Assembly: GCA_937923515.1 (NCBI GenBank)
Contig: CALDUF010000088.1
Span: 1 to 35,379 of the forward strand
Length of the DNA stretch: 35,379 nt
Source of the DNA: an uncultured Flavobacteriaceae bacterium
GTDB lineage: Bacteria > Bacteroidota > Bacteroidia > Flavobacteriales > Flavobacteriaceae
Direction of reading: 5' to 3'
Numbering within the stretch: the stretch's first letter is position 1; each line of letters starts with the position of its first letter. Positions 17,156 through 26,114 of this stretch are shown in pieces. The notes beneath the pieces were generated by a model. The model made no database searches. It had not been told where the DNA came from and saw only the letters and a list, made by a program, of their open reading frames with translations. A program made the position numbers and the translations under genes.

Positions 17156-17638
17156 ATGCGAGAACTAAAAATTGATACCACATTATTTGTTTTTGAAACC
17201 GAAAGCGAATTACCCACAGATGTAATTGAATTGATGGATGCAGCAAAAATTGCGCGATTAAATGCGCATGCACCATATTCTAACTTTGCAGTTGGTGCAG
17301 CACTATTATTGGATAATAACCAAGTAATTACTGGAAGCAATCAAGAAAACGCATCTTATCCATCTGGTTTGTGTGCAGAACGAACAGCAATATACTACGC
17401 CGGAGCAAAATATCCAGAAGCTAAAATCTTAAAAATAGCTATTATTGCAGGATCATTAAAGCATAAAACCTTAAAGCCTATTCCACCATGTGGTGCGTGT
17501 AGACAAGCTATAGCAGAATATGAAGTGAAACAAAGCACACCTATTGAAATATATTTTATGGGTGTTTCGGGGCAGGTCATAAAATCTAATTCTTTAGAAA
17601 ACCTATTGCCTTTAATTTTTGATAAATCTCAATTATAA
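17156..17638 (+). CDS. cdd: Cytidine deaminase
   Basis: Zinc enzyme of pyrimidine salvage that converts cytidine and deoxycytidine to uridine and deoxyuridine. Active-site motifs are NASYPSGLCAERTA, with C73 as zinc ligand and E75 as proton shuttle, and PPCGACRQ with zinc ligands C112 and C115. The three-Cys ligand set is that of the small tetrameric enzymes. The substrate loop is HAPYSNFAVGAAL. At 160 residues it is slightly longer than the usual 130-140 because of an N-terminal extension of about 25 residues. It stands alone between a terminator and the pdhA promoter region. Confidence 0.94.
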   Translation: MRELKIDTTLFVFETESELPTDVIELMDAAKIARLNAHAPYSNFAVGAALLLDNNQVITGSNQENASYPSGLCAERTAIYYAGAKYPEAKILKIAIIAGSLKHKTLKPIPPCGACRQAIAEYEVKQSTPIEIYFMGVSGQVIKSNSLENLLPLIFDKSQL

Positions 17639-17693
17639 ATCATTTATTATTTTAATTTTTTATTCCAACTTAAATCTATTAAAAGAATCGTTT

Positions 17694-17721
17694 AAAAAAA
17701 CACTATAATTTATAGTTTTTT
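17694..17721 (+). terminator. Possible terminator after cdd
   Basis: ACTATAA and TTATAGT form a short inverted repeat flanked by A-run and T-run (TTTTTT at 17716-17721). The loop is very tight and the stem is A/T-rich, so the call is moderate. It lies about 55 bases after the cdd stop. Confidence 0.45.
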
Positions 17722-17775
17722 CACATTTTTTATACTTTCAGTGATAAAGGGTTTTTTCAATACCCAGCAAAGTAT

Positions 17776-17783
17776 TACTTTTG
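17776..17783 (+). promoter_or_regulatory. Candidate -7 box for pdhA-pdhC
   Basis: TACTTTTG fits TAnnTTTG, 32 bases before the pdhA ATG. The -33 position is a T-run without the expected G. Confidence 0.45.
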
Positions 17784-17815
17784 TATTTCGCATAATAATC
17801 ACATAAAATTCGTCG

Positions 17816-18814
17816 ATGCAAAAAATCACAAAAGAGGTTTACCTCAAATGGTACGAAGACATGTTGTTTTGGAGAAAGTTTGAAGACAAGCTTGCTGCAG
17901 TTTATATTCAACAAAAAGTAAGAGGATTTCTTCATTTATATAATGGTCAAGAAGCAGTTTTAGCTGGTGCTTTACATGCTATGGACCTTAGTAAAGATAA
18001 AATGATAACTGCTTATCGTAATCACGTTCAACCTATTGGAATGGGCGTAGATCCTAAACGCGTTATGGCGGAATTATTTGGGAAAGTTACTGGAACATCC
18101 AAAGGTATGGGTGGCTCAATGCATATCTTTTCTAAAGAACATCGTTTTTACGGTGGTCATGGTATCGTTGGGGGGCAAATTCCACTAGGAGCAGGTATTG
18201 CTTTTGGAGATAAGTATCACGATAAAGACGCTGTAACCTTATGTTGTTTTGGAGATGGTGCTGCAAGACAAGGCTCATTACACGAAACCTTTAACCTTGC
18301 AATGCTTTGGAATTTACCAGTGGTTTTTGTTTGCGAAAACAACGGTTATGCGATGGGAACATCTGTAGAGCGTACTGCAAACCACGATGATATATGGAAG
18401 TTAGGTTTAGGGTACGAAATGCCTTGTGGCCCTGTAGATGGTATGAATCCTGTAAAAGTTGCTGAAGCTTTTGATGAAGCTATACAGCGTGCAAGAAAAG
18501 GCGGTGGTCCAACATTTTTAGAATTAAAAACATATAGATATAGAGGACATTCAATGAGTGATGCGCAACATTATCGCACAAAAGATGAAGTTGCTGAATA
18601 CAAGAAAATAGATCCTATTACACAGGTAAAAGATATTATTCTTGATAAAAAGTATGCTACAGAAGATGCTTTAAAAGAAATAGATAAACGCGTAAAATCT
18701 CGTGTAGCAGAATGCGAGAAATTTGCTGAAGAATCTCCATTCCCAGAAGTTCAGCAGTTATACGATATGGTTTACGAACAAGAAGATTATCCATTTATAC
18801 CCCACAAATTATAA
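17816..18814 (+). CDS. pdhA: Pyruvate dehydrogenase E1 component, alpha subunit
   Basis: Thiamine-diphosphate subunit of the pyruvate dehydrogenase complex, which feeds acetyl-CoA to the citrate cycle. The ThDP/Mg2+ motif begins at GDG (146-148) and ends with the Asn pair at 175-176. Other marks are TAYRNHVQPIGMG, SKGMGGSMHIF and the loop YRYRGHSMSD. At 332 residues it is the normal size for an alpha subunit of an alpha2beta2 E1. The beta subunit is not next to it: the following gene, 3 bases downstream, is the E2 component. Confidence 0.96.
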   Translation: MQKITKEVYLKWYEDMLFWRKFEDKLAAVYIQQKVRGFLHLYNGQEAVLAGALHAMDLSKDKMITAYRNHVQPIGMGVDPKRVMAELFGKVTGTSKGMGGSMHIFSKEHRFYGGHGIVGGQIPLGAGIAFGDKYHDKDAVTLCCFGDGAARQGSLHETFNLAMLWNLPVVFVCENNGYAMGTSVERTANHDDIWKLGLGYEMPCGPVDGMNPVKVAEAFDEAIQRARKGGGPTFLELKTYRYRGHSMSDAQHYRTKDEVAEYKKIDPITQVKDIILDKKYATEDALKEIDKRVKSRVAECEKFAEESPFPEVQQLYDMVYEQEDYPFIPHKL

Positions 18815-18817
18815 GTT

Positions 18818-20455
18818 ATGGCAATAGTTGTAAATATGCCGCGATTGAGCGACACAATGGAAGAAGGTACTGTCGCTACTTGGTTAAAGAAAGTAGGAGA
18901 CAAAATTGAAGAAGGTGATATTTTAGCAGAAATCGAGACAGATAAAGCTACTATGGAGTTCGAGTCTTTTAACGAAGGTACGTTATTACATATTGGTGTT
19001 CAAGAAGGTGAAACTACCAAAGTTGATGAGCTTTTAGCTATAATTGGAGATGATGGAGAGGATATTTCTGGTATTTTAAGTGGTGCTGATTCAGCTTCAT
19101 CTGATGAAGTAAAAGAAGAAAAAACCGAAGCAGATACAACTCCAAGTAAAACAGAAGCGTCTCAAGAAACAGAATCAACATCTCAAGAATTACCAGAAGG
19201 AGTTATAGTTGTTACCATGCCACGTTTAAGTGATACTATGGAAGAAGGAACCGTAGCAACTTGGTTGAAGAAAGTAGGTGATACTGTTGAAGAAGGTGAT
19301 ATTTTAGCAGAAATTGAAACGGACAAAGCTACTATGGAGTTTGAGTCGTTTCAATCTGGTACCTTATTAGAAATAGGATTAAAAGAAGGAGAATCGGCTA
19401 AGGTAGATGAACTTTTAGCTATTATAGGTCCTGCAGGAACTGATGTTTCTGGAGTAGCTGCTAATTTTTCTACAACATCTGCACCAGCTAAAACGCCAGA
19501 AGCACCAAAAGCTGAAACTAAAGCAGATACACCTAAAAAGGCTACACCTGCAAAAAGCGAAACAAAAACAACAGCACCTACACCTACGCCAGTTACTGAA
19601 AACGGACGCGTATATGTATCTCCTTTAGCTAAGAAATTGGCTGAAGAAAAAGGTGTTAATTTAACCAAAATACAAGGTTCTGGTGAAAACGGGCGAATTA
19701 TAAAACGCGATATAGAAAATTATGAGCCAGCAGCAGGAGCGGCAGCGGTTGGTAAATTTGTGCCATCTGGTCAAGAAGATTTTGATGAGGTGCCAAATTC
19801 TCAAATGCGTAAAGCCATTGCTAAATCATTAACAAAATCTAAATTCTCTGCGCCACATTATTATTTGGCTGTTGAGTTTGATATGGATAATGCGATTGAT
19901 TTTAGAAAACAATTCAACTCTATACCTGACACAAAAATATCATTTAATGATATAGTGGTTAAGGCCTGTGCTTTGGCTTTAAAGCAACATCCTCAGGTTA
20001 ATTCGCAGTGGTTTGATGATAAAATGCGCTTAAACAATCATGTACATATTGGTGTTGCTGTTGCAGTGCCTGATGGATTGGTTGTGCCAGTAGTACGTTT
20101 TGCAAACGAGCAAAGTTTACCACAAATTGGTGCTGATGTTAAACAATTGGCAGGAAAAGCTAGAAATAAAAAATTAACACCAGATGAAATGTCTGGTAGT
20201 ACATTTACAGTTTCTAACTTAGGAATGTTTGGAATCGACTATTTTACGTCAATCATCAATCAGCCTAATTCTGCGATTTTATCAGTAGGAGCTATTGTTC
20301 AAAAACCAGTAGTTAAAAACGGAGAAATTGTAGTTGGCAATACAATGAAATTAACCCTAGCGTGCGACCATCGTACTGTAGATGGTGCAACAGGAGCACA
20401 ATTTCTTCAAACATTAAAAGGTTATATAGAAAACCCTGTAACAATGTTAGTATAG
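18818..20455 (+). CDS. pdhC: Pyruvate dehydrogenase E2 (dihydrolipoamide acetyltransferase), two lipoyl domains
   Basis: Core of the pyruvate dehydrogenase complex, moving acetyl groups from E1 to CoA. Domain order: lipoyl domain 1 (about 2-80, lipoylated K43 in ETDKATM), an acidic Ser/Thr/Glu linker, lipoyl domain 2 (about 129-207, K170 in the same motif), an Ala/Pro/Lys-rich linker, the E1/E3-binding domain (about 264-302, YVSPLAKKLAEEKGVNL and GSGENGRIIKRDI), and the catalytic domain with DHRTVDG near the end (H518, D522). Its 545 residues fit a two-lipoyl E2. It lies 3 bases after pdhA, so they are probably co-translated. A terminator follows. E2 of a branched-chain 2-oxoacid complex is a lesser alternative. 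Confidence 0.95.
   Translation: MAIVVNMPRLSDTMEEGTVATWLKKVGDKIEEGDILAEIETDKATMEFESFNEGTLLHIGVQEGETTKVDELLAIIGDDGEDISGILSGADSASSDEVKEEKTEADTTPSKTEASQETESTSQELPEGVIVVTMPRLSDTMEEGTVATWLKKVGDTVEEGDILAEIETDKATMEFESFQSGTLLEIGLKEGESAKVDELLAIIGPAGTDVSGVAANFSTTSAPAKTPEAPKAETKADTPKKATPAKSETKTTAPTPTPVTENGRVYVSPLAKKLAEEKGVNLTKIQGSGENGRIIKRDIENYEPAAGAAAVGKFVPSGQEDFDEVPNSQMRKAIAKSLTKSKFSAPHYYLAVEFDMDNAIDFRKQFNSIPDTKISFNDIVVKACALALKQHPQVNSQWFDDKMRLNNHVHIGVAVAVPDGLVVPVVRFANEQSLPQIGADVKQLAGKARNKKLTPDEMSGSTFTVSNLGMFGIDYFTSIINQPNSAILSVGAIVQKPVVKNGEIVVGNTMKLTLACDHRTVDGATGAQFLQTLKGYIENPVTMLV
18836..19443 (+). repeat. Tandem lipoyl-domain coding repeat within pdhC
   Basis: The stretch from MPRLSDTMEEGTVATWLKKV (18836) recurs at 19217 with an offset of 381 bases (127 codons). 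The proteins are nearly identical for about 60 residues. Many third positions differ, so the copies are not recent at DNA level. Confidence 0.85.
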
Positions 20456-20484
20456 CACAAATTATAAGAGATATAATATAAATT

Positions 20485-20517
20485 AAAACCTGCTTCGTTT
20501 AAGATGCAGGTTTTTTT
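20485..20517 (+). terminator. Intrinsic terminator after pdhC
   Basis: AAACCTGC pairs with GCAGGTTT around a 12-base loop, followed by a T-run to 20517. Confidence 0.75.
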
Positions 20518-20544
20518 ATCTTTAAAATCGAAATACATCATATT

Positions 20545-21552
20545 ATGAAATACGTATATAATTTATTTATTCTAGTTTTTATTTTTAGTTGCGGAGGTTC
20601 AAAGCAAATTATAGAAACCAAACCCGATGCGATTGAAAAATCAGTGCAGGATATTGAGAATACTGAAACTTCCGCACAATTATTTGTAAAGTTAGAAGAT
20701 GTTAAATCTGGCGTAGCGTATTTAGCTTCAGATGCATTAGAAGGTAGAAGTACGGGAAGTGAAGGCATTGAGAAAGCAGCGGTTTATATTGAAAATCAAT
20801 TCAAGCAAAATAATATTAAACCCTATTTTAAAACGTATAGAGATAGCTTTAACGTTAAAAAAATTATTGGCTATAACATCGTAGGTTTTATAGAGGGTAA
20901 CGATCCAAAATTAAAAAATGAGCTTGTGATTTTAGGAGCGCATTACGACCATATTGGAACAGCAAAAGCAGTAAAAGGTGATACCATTGCCAATGGTGCA
21001 AATGATGATGCTTCTGGAACAGTAGCAGTTTTAGAATGGGCAAAATACTTTTCTAACACAAAAAATAATAAGCGCAGTATTTTATTTACATTATACGCTG
21101 CGGAAGAAATGGGGTTAAAAGGTTCTCAACATTTAGCCGCACGTTTAAAAACAGAAAATTTAGATGTATACACCATGATTAATTTTGAAATGATTGGTGT
21201 GCCAAGAGCTAGTAACGAAATAATGGCATATGTGTCAGGTTATGAAAAGTCAAATATGGCCGAAAAATTAAACAACTACGCAGGTTCTAAAATCATAGGT
21301 TTTTTTTCAAAAGCAAAACAATTTCAGCTTTTTAAACGTTCAGATAATTATCCATTTTATCAAGAGTTTAAAGTACCTGCGCATGCTATTTCTACTTTCG
21401 ATTTTACCAATTTTGATTATTACCATCATGTGGACGATGAAACCGATAACATGGATTTTAATCATATGACACATTTTATAAATAGCATGATTCCAGCTAT
21501 AGAAGGCATGGTGAATTCAGTTTCAAAAGAAATAAAAATAAAAAATGAGTAA
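20545..21552 (+). CDS. M28 family zinc peptidase, lipoprotein
   Basis: Exported aminopeptidase-like metalloprotease. The signal ends in the lipobox IFSC with Cys16, followed by GG, so it is predicted to be a lipoprotein. The M28 zinc-ligand sequence is visible in order: GAHYDHIG (His), GANDDASGT (bridging Asp), AAEEMGLKGS (catalytic Glu and ligand Glu), INFEMIGVP (Glu where many relatives have Asp), and HHVDDETD (His). At 335 residues it is a minimal M28 without a PA domain. The last 8 bases overlap the next gene, so translation is probably coupled. Substrate is unknown. Confidence 0.88.
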   Translation: MKYVYNLFILVFIFSCGGSKQIIETKPDAIEKSVQDIENTETSAQLFVKLEDVKSGVAYLASDALEGRSTGSEGIEKAAVYIENQFKQNNIKPYFKTYRDSFNVKKIIGYNIVGFIEGNDPKLKNELVILGAHYDHIGTAKAVKGDTIANGANDDASGTVAVLEWAKYFSNTKNNKRSILFTLYAAEEMGLKGSQHLAARLKTENLDVYTMINFEMIGVPRASNEIMAYVSGYEKSNMAEKLNNYAGSKIIGFFSKAKQFQLFKRSDNYPFYQEFKVPAHAISTFDFTNFDYYHHVDDETDNMDFNHMTHFINSMIPAIEGMVNSVSKEIKIKNE

Positions 21553-22228
21553 AAACATTATAATTACAGGAACCAGCAGAGGCATTGGTTTTGAGTTGGT
21601 ACAACTTTTTGCAAAAGCGGGTCATAAAGTTTTAGCGCTTTCTAGGAATGAAAAACCTATTGAAAGTCTAAATTTAGAACACGTAACAACGTTTTCTTTT
21701 GATTTAAGTGATAGTAACGCCTATAAAAATGTTGAAGCGTATATTAAGCGCGAATGGAAGCATGTTGATGTTTTAATTAACAACGCAGGTGCTTTGTTAA
21801 ATAAGCCTTTTGCTGAAACTTCTATTGCAGATTTTGAGCATGTGTATAAAACTAATGTTTATGGTGTTTCAGAACTTACAAGAATTGTTTTGCCTTACAT
21901 GGAAAATAAAAGTCATGTGGTTACTATAAGCTCTATGGGCGGTGTACAAGGTAGTATGAAATTTCCAGGTTTAGCAGCTTATAGTTCTAGTAAAGCTGCC
22001 GTTATTACATTAACAGAACTTTTAGCAGAAGAATATAAGGATACAGGTATTTCATTTAATGTATTAGCACTTGGTGCTGTACAAACTGAAATGTTAGAGG
22101 AAGCATTTCCTGGATATAAAGCACCAACCACAGCGCTAGAAATGGCTAGCTATATTTTTGATTTTGCTTTAAATGGCAACGTCTATTATAATGGTAAGTT
22201 ATTACAGGTATCTAATTCTACGCCTTAA
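21545..22228 (+). CDS. Short-chain dehydrogenase/reductase
   Basis: NAD(P)-dependent oxidoreductase of the classical SDR family. The nucleotide loop TGTSRGIG is at 8-15, NNAG follows the fourth strand, and the catalytic set is the Ser in ISSMGG plus the Tyr and Lys in AAYSSSKAA. The 227 residues are slightly short for the family, with the C-terminal substrate loop trimmed. Arg after the Gly motif suggests NADPH use (inference). It overlaps the M28 gene by 8 bases and ends 3 bases before the HAD gene. Substrate cannot be assigned. Confidence 0.9.
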   Translation: MSKNIIITGTSRGIGFELVQLFAKAGHKVLALSRNEKPIESLNLEHVTTFSFDLSDSNAYKNVEAYIKREWKHVDVLINNAGALLNKPFAETSIADFEHVYKTNVYGVSELTRIVLPYMENKSHVVTISSMGGVQGSMKFPGLAAYSSSKAAVITLTELLAEEYKDTGISFNVLALGAVQTEMLEEAFPGYKAPTTALEMASYIFDFALNGNVYYNGKLLQVSNSTP

Positions 22229-22231
22229 TTT

Positions 22232-22867
22232 ATGAGCAAATACAAATGTATCATATTTGATTGCGATGGTGTTTTAGTAGATAGTGAGGCTATCTCCACT
22301 GGTGTTTTGGTAGATATGGCAAATGCTTTAGGGGCAAATATGGATTACAAGCAATCACTTATAGCATTTAAAGGAAAGTCGCTTACTGCATGTATAGATG
22401 TAATCTCTAAAAGAATTGATAATACAATACCAATCCATTTTGAACAAGACTATCGCATAAATACTTTTGAAGCTTTTAGAAAGCAAATTCAACCTATAAA
22501 AGGCATAAAAGAAGTACTAGATAAATTAAAAGTTCCGTTTTGTGTTGCATCTAGTGGGCCCGAAAATAAAATAAGATTAAACCTTGAAGTTGCGGGGTTG
22601 TTGCCTTATTTTGAAAATCATATTTTTAGTTGTTATGCCATACAAAAGTGGAAACCAAAACCTGATGTTTTTTTATGGGCCGCAAAAACCATGGGTTTTA
22701 AACCCAATGAGTGTTTAGTTGTTGAAGATAGCGTGTCTGGAGTAAAAGCTGCCCTAGCAGGAGGTTTTGATGTTTTTGGATATACTGAGCATGATTATGA
22801 AGATGAATTACAAGCATTGGCAACTCATACTTTTAATTCTATGAACAAACTAATAAAACTAATGTAA
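22232..22867 (+). CDS. HAD-family hydrolase, beta-phosphoglucomutase/phosphatase-like
   Basis: Cytoplasmic haloacid-dehalogenase superfamily enzyme, probably a sugar-phosphate phosphatase or phosphoglucomutase. Motif I is FDCDGVLVDSEA with nucleophile D10 and acid D12, motif II is VASSG, the motif III Lys lies in KWKPKPDVF, and motif IV is VVEDSVSGVKAA. A helical cap inserts after motif I. The 211 residues are typical of the PGMB-like group. It lies 3 bases after the SDR gene, forming a three-gene run with it and the M28 peptidase. Exact substrate is unknown. Confidence 0.88.
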   Translation: MSKYKCIIFDCDGVLVDSEAISTGVLVDMANALGANMDYKQSLIAFKGKSLTACIDVISKRIDNTIPIHFEQDYRINTFEAFRKQIQPIKGIKEVLDKLKVPFCVASSGPENKIRLNLEVAGLLPYFENHIFSCYAIQKWKPKPDVFLWAAKTMGFKPNECLVVEDSVSGVKAALAGGFDVFGYTEHDYEDELQALATHTFNSMNKLIKLM

Positions 22868-22969
22868 TTGCTGCTTTATATTAAACTTAGCTATTTTTAT
22901 TGTTTTTTGTATGGTAGATGTTCTAAATTAGATTACTAAAAGGTTATTTAAATAATTAGTTTTTTATAA

Positions 22970-23905
22970 ATGGATCCCAAAAAAACTGTAACGGTAAGTA
23001 TTGTAATTCCTTGCTATAACGAAGAAGGTAATATCATAGAGTTGTATAAAAGAGTTAAGTCTGTTTTAAACGAAAAGCAAGTTGAATTTATTTTTATTGA
23101 TGATAATAGTAGCGATAGTACACTTTCAATTATTGAAACATTATCTGATAAGGATACGGCTGTTAAATACATATCATTTTCCAGAAATTTTGGTCATCAA
23201 AGTGCATTAAAAGCTGGTCTAGAAAGCGCATCAGGTGATTGCGTGATCACTATGGATGCTGACTTGCAGCATCCACCTGAAATTTTAAAATCTTTATTAG
23301 TAAAGTGGGAAGAAGGTTTTGATATTGTTTACACAATTAGAAAAGATGATTTTATCAACCCCCTCAAACGCTTATCTTCAACTTTATTTTATAAAATTTC
23401 AAATTACCTTTCTGATGTACAATTAAAAAATGGAGCTGCAGATTTTAGACTACTTGATAAAAATATAGTAGACGTGCTTGTTCGTGATATTTCAGAATAT
23501 CATTTATTCTACAGAGGCTTGGTAAGCTGGGTAGGGTTTAACCAAGTTGCTGTTGCCTATAATTCTGATAAAAGATTTACAGGAAAAACTAAATATTCAT
23601 TAAGAAAAATGCTAAGTTTTGCAGCAACTGGCATTACGTCTTTTTCTGTAAAACCACTACGCTACGCTGTAATTTTAGGTATTTTTATCTCTTTTATTAC
23701 AGTTGTTTACTCTATTTATATCCTGTATGTTTCAATTTTTACAGATAAAACTATTGCAGGTTGGACTTCCGTGATTTTAAGCGTTCTCTTTATAGGAGGT
23801 GTAAATATGATTTTACTTGGCATTATTGGAGAATATATTGGCAAAATTTTTATGCAAAGTAAAAATAGACCGCATTACTTAATTAAAAAAACGAACATAA
23901 AATAG
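22970..23905 (+). CDS. GtrB/DPM1-like polyprenyl-phosphate glycosyltransferase
   Basis: Family 2 glycosyltransferase expected to move a sugar from a nucleotide donor to undecaprenyl phosphate on the inner membrane face. The N-terminal catalytic domain has VIPCYNEEGNI, FIDDNSSDST and the metal site MDADLQHPPE, then SRNFGHQSALKAGLE, typical of this subgroup. Two C-terminal helices at about 230-255 and 265-290, ending GIIGEYIGKIF, give the GtrB layout. At 311 residues it matches GtrB-type enzymes. It converges with the GtrII-like membrane protein with one base between stops. No GtrA-type flippase is in the window. Confidence 0.88.
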   Translation: MDPKKTVTVSIVIPCYNEEGNIIELYKRVKSVLNEKQVEFIFIDDNSSDSTLSIIETLSDKDTAVKYISFSRNFGHQSALKAGLESASGDCVITMDADLQHPPEILKSLLVKWEEGFDIVYTIRKDDFINPLKRLSSTLFYKISNYLSDVQLKNGAADFRLLDKNIVDVLVRDISEYHLFYRGLVSWVGFNQVAVAYNSDKRFTGKTKYSLRKMLSFAATGITSFSVKPLRYAVILGIFISFITVVYSIYILYVSIFTDKTIAGWTSVILSVLFIGGVNMILLGIIGEYIGKIFMQSKNRPHYLIKKTNIK

Positions 23906-23906
23906 T

Positions 23907-25385
23907 TTACTGTTTAGGAAATTTTGCTTCAAATAATGCTTCAAGATTTATTGTATTATCTAGATCATAATTTTTTAAGGTATCATTTGTTTTTAATACA
24001 ATTATATTTCTAACAGGAAACACTTCTTCTTTTGTTTTAGATTTTTTTTGTTCCCATTTTATTTGAGAAAATAAATGATTTGGAGCCCAATCTCTTGCTG
24101 ATGATAAATGACCAAATTCATCCGAAAAGCCATTTTTTAAATTCCCATATTGTTGTAAATGCTCGTGTTTGGGTATTATAATGGTTAGTTTATCAACGTT
24201 ATTTATATCAAAATCTTCAAAAGCTTTTTTTAATATAGCATATTCTTTATGTTGCAAACCCGCAACATATTTTCTCTGGTTAAAAAAGGATAAAATTAAC
24301 AGAGTGATAGCCAAAAATGGTACTCCAAATTTAAGTTTTTCAAATTTCAATACTAAATGTCTTATAAAATAAAATTGATAAAAAAGAACAACTACGGCCG
24401 TTGTAGAAATTGTTCTCAATGAAAAATAATTTTGACTAGATAATAAATATGGGGAATAACAAAATAGTAATATTAAAACGAGACTAATTGAAAAATATAA
24501 ACTTATATTTTGCTTTATTTTAATAATAAAGAATCCAAAAAAAGAAATTATCCCAGCAGCAAATGCTAGCTTTGGGAATAATAAAAAACCACTACTTTTT
24601 ACTAAAGTTCTAAGTTCAAAAAGAAAAAACTTAATAATCTTTTTTATAAAAATCAATAAATTAGGAGATGTTCTATTGGCTGCTTCTAGTCCTGAAACTA
24701 TTATTGTAAGTTTAAATAAAAGGTAATATAATAAATAGCAAACAAAAGTAAAGGCAATAATTTTTTTGACAACTTTTAAATTAAAGTCGTTGGTTTTTAT
24801 AGTTTTTATTAAAAAAGGTAAAATAAAAGTTGTTGCAGTAGATTGATATAAAAACATAGAAGTAAGCACAAGTAAAAGACTTATTATAACTAGTTGCCAT
24901 AATGTTTTTTCTTTAGAAAAACCTCTAAGTAATAGTTCGCCAGCATAAAAATTGGTTATAAGTAGTAGTGGTATTTGCGATGTTGTACTCCACGCAAAAT
25001 AAACAGTAAATGTAGGCAACGTTAAAACTAATAGCGCAAAAATGGCAGATTCGAATGTTTTAAACCCTATGCTGGTTAAAAATTTAAATAGTTGGGTGGA
25101 AAAAATAATACAACATATAGTAGCAAAAGCCCTAGGCCATTTTAATTCTGTAATAGTTTCAAAAAAATAGCCATAGAGGTATTCACACCAAAGCCCATAT
25201 AAAGGCCTACCGTTTTCAATAAATAAAGAATGAAAATTATCGACTCTATCTGCCGTATATATCAATTCATAAGCATCTAAAAAAGCATAGTCTTTAAATA
25301 TGTCTACATTTAGACCAAAGCAAACTAGTAATGCTACACAAAAATAAAATAGACTTCTTTTGGAATTATGAATTGTAAAACTCAT
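23907..25385 (-). CDS. Polytopic membrane protein, GtrII-like (putative glycosyltransferase)
   Basis: A 492-residue inner-membrane protein with about 10-12 hydrophobic segments and a soluble C-terminal tail of about 110 residues. An acidic first periplasmic loop (LDAYELIYTADRVDN) and the next stretch ENGRPLYGLW resemble the GtrII/GT-C glucosyltransferases that transfer sugar from a polyprenyl carrier to surface glycans. The similarity is by pattern, not by an exact motif. The GtrB-like enzyme next to it supports the reading. It starts directly after the stop of the methyltransferase upstream, so the two are co-translated. Strongly AT-rich, with many Ile, Phe and Lys codons. Confidence is high for membrane protein, moderate for function. 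Confidence 0.68.
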   Translation of the reverse strand: MSFTIHNSKRSLFYFCVALLVCFGLNVDIFKDYAFLDAYELIYTADRVDNFHSLFIENGRPLYGLWCEYLYGYFFETITELKWPRAFATICCIIFSTQLFKFLTSIGFKTFESAIFALLVLTLPTFTVYFAWSTTSQIPLLLITNFYAGELLLRGFSKEKTLWQLVIISLLLVLTSMFLYQSTATTFILPFLIKTIKTNDFNLKVVKKIIAFTFVCYLLYYLLFKLTIIVSGLEAANRTSPNLLIFIKKIIKFFLFELRTLVKSSGFLLFPKLAFAAGIISFFGFFIIKIKQNISLYFSISLVLILLFCYSPYLLSSQNYFSLRTISTTAVVVLFYQFYFIRHLVLKFEKLKFGVPFLAITLLILSFFNQRKYVAGLQHKEYAILKKAFEDFDINNVDKLTIIIPKHEHLQQYGNLKNGFSDEFGHLSSARDWAPNHLFSQIKWEQKKSKTKEEVFPVRNIIVLKTNDTLKNYDLDNTINLEALFEAKFPKQ

Positions 25386-26114
25386 TTATTTTGGCGAGAT
25401 AGATTTAAGGTATTCTTTTGCTTTTTCAATGTTAGGTTTGCTACTTTCATAAAACCTGTAAAAACCAATATTTTTATTTAAGCCAAAAACTTTACACACA
25501 TTACTTCCATAAAAATAGTTTAGTATTTCATCTACATCATTAGCATTATTAACATGTTCATGTTTCATAAGATTTGAATAATCTAAACCGTGCTTTAATT
25601 TAAACTCTATTCCTGTAGTTAGCTTCCAGCCCAATGTCCACAAAAAAGTACCTTCATTTGGTATGCTAGTACGTAACGTTCCATTTTGTTTTATCAACAA
25701 ACAGGATTTTGCTACTACTTTGGGTAAATCCAAAATATGCTCAAATGTTGCTATAGATGTGATTCGGTCATATTTTTTTTCTAAATCAATATCATCAATA
25801 TCTTTATATATAGAGTTAATATTTTTAAGTAATGGAGAGTCTTTGTAAAGCGCTTCAAAAGGTTCAATTATATCGTAATGATTAGAGGTCTCATATTTAA
25901 GTTGGTTTAGTGTGCCAGCACCAATTTCTAAAGTTTTTTTGGTGTGCGTTTTATCAACATCTTCACTAACTTTTTTATGAAGCCATTGCTCCATTTTTTT
26001 TGCTAGTCCTGATGCTGTAGTGCTACCATTTCTATTAGATTTGTAGTGTTTGAGATATATTTTGTTTATTTCTTTTGAAAGCGGTAGTCGTGTTTTAGGA
26101 TAATCTTCAAACAT
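25386..26114 (-). CDS. Class I SAM-dependent methyltransferase
   Basis: Cytoplasmic methyltransferase with a Rossmann core: motif I LEIGAGTLNQLKYE at about 65-78, the acidic strand-2 end YDIIEPFEAL, motif ITSIATFEHILDLP and a post-core strand NGTLRTSIPNEG. The N-terminal 60 residues are basic and helical. At 242 residues it is a normal single-domain enzyme. It abuts the GtrII-like gene with no gap. Context suggests modification of a glycan or lipid-linked sugar, which is inference. A TATATTTA sequence on the minus strand upstream is a near -7 box. Confidence 0.82.
   Translation of the reverse strand: MFEDYPKTRLPLSKEINKIYLKHYKSNRNGSTTASGLAKKMEQWLHKKVSEDVDKTHTKKTLEIGAGTLNQLKYETSNHYDIIEPFEALYKDSPLLKNINSIYKDIDDIDLEKKYDRITSIATFEHILDLPKVVAKSCLLIKQNGTLRTSIPNEGTFLWTLGWKLTTGIEFKLKHGLDYSNLMKHEHVNNANDVDEILNYFYGSNVCKVFGLNKNIGFYRFYESSKPNIEKAKEYLKSISPK

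Noticed and set aside
19351-19668. 105-codon antisense frame inside pdhC
   Set aside because: Ala/Val/Ser-rich frame produced by the reverse complement of the Ala/Pro/Thr-rich linker.
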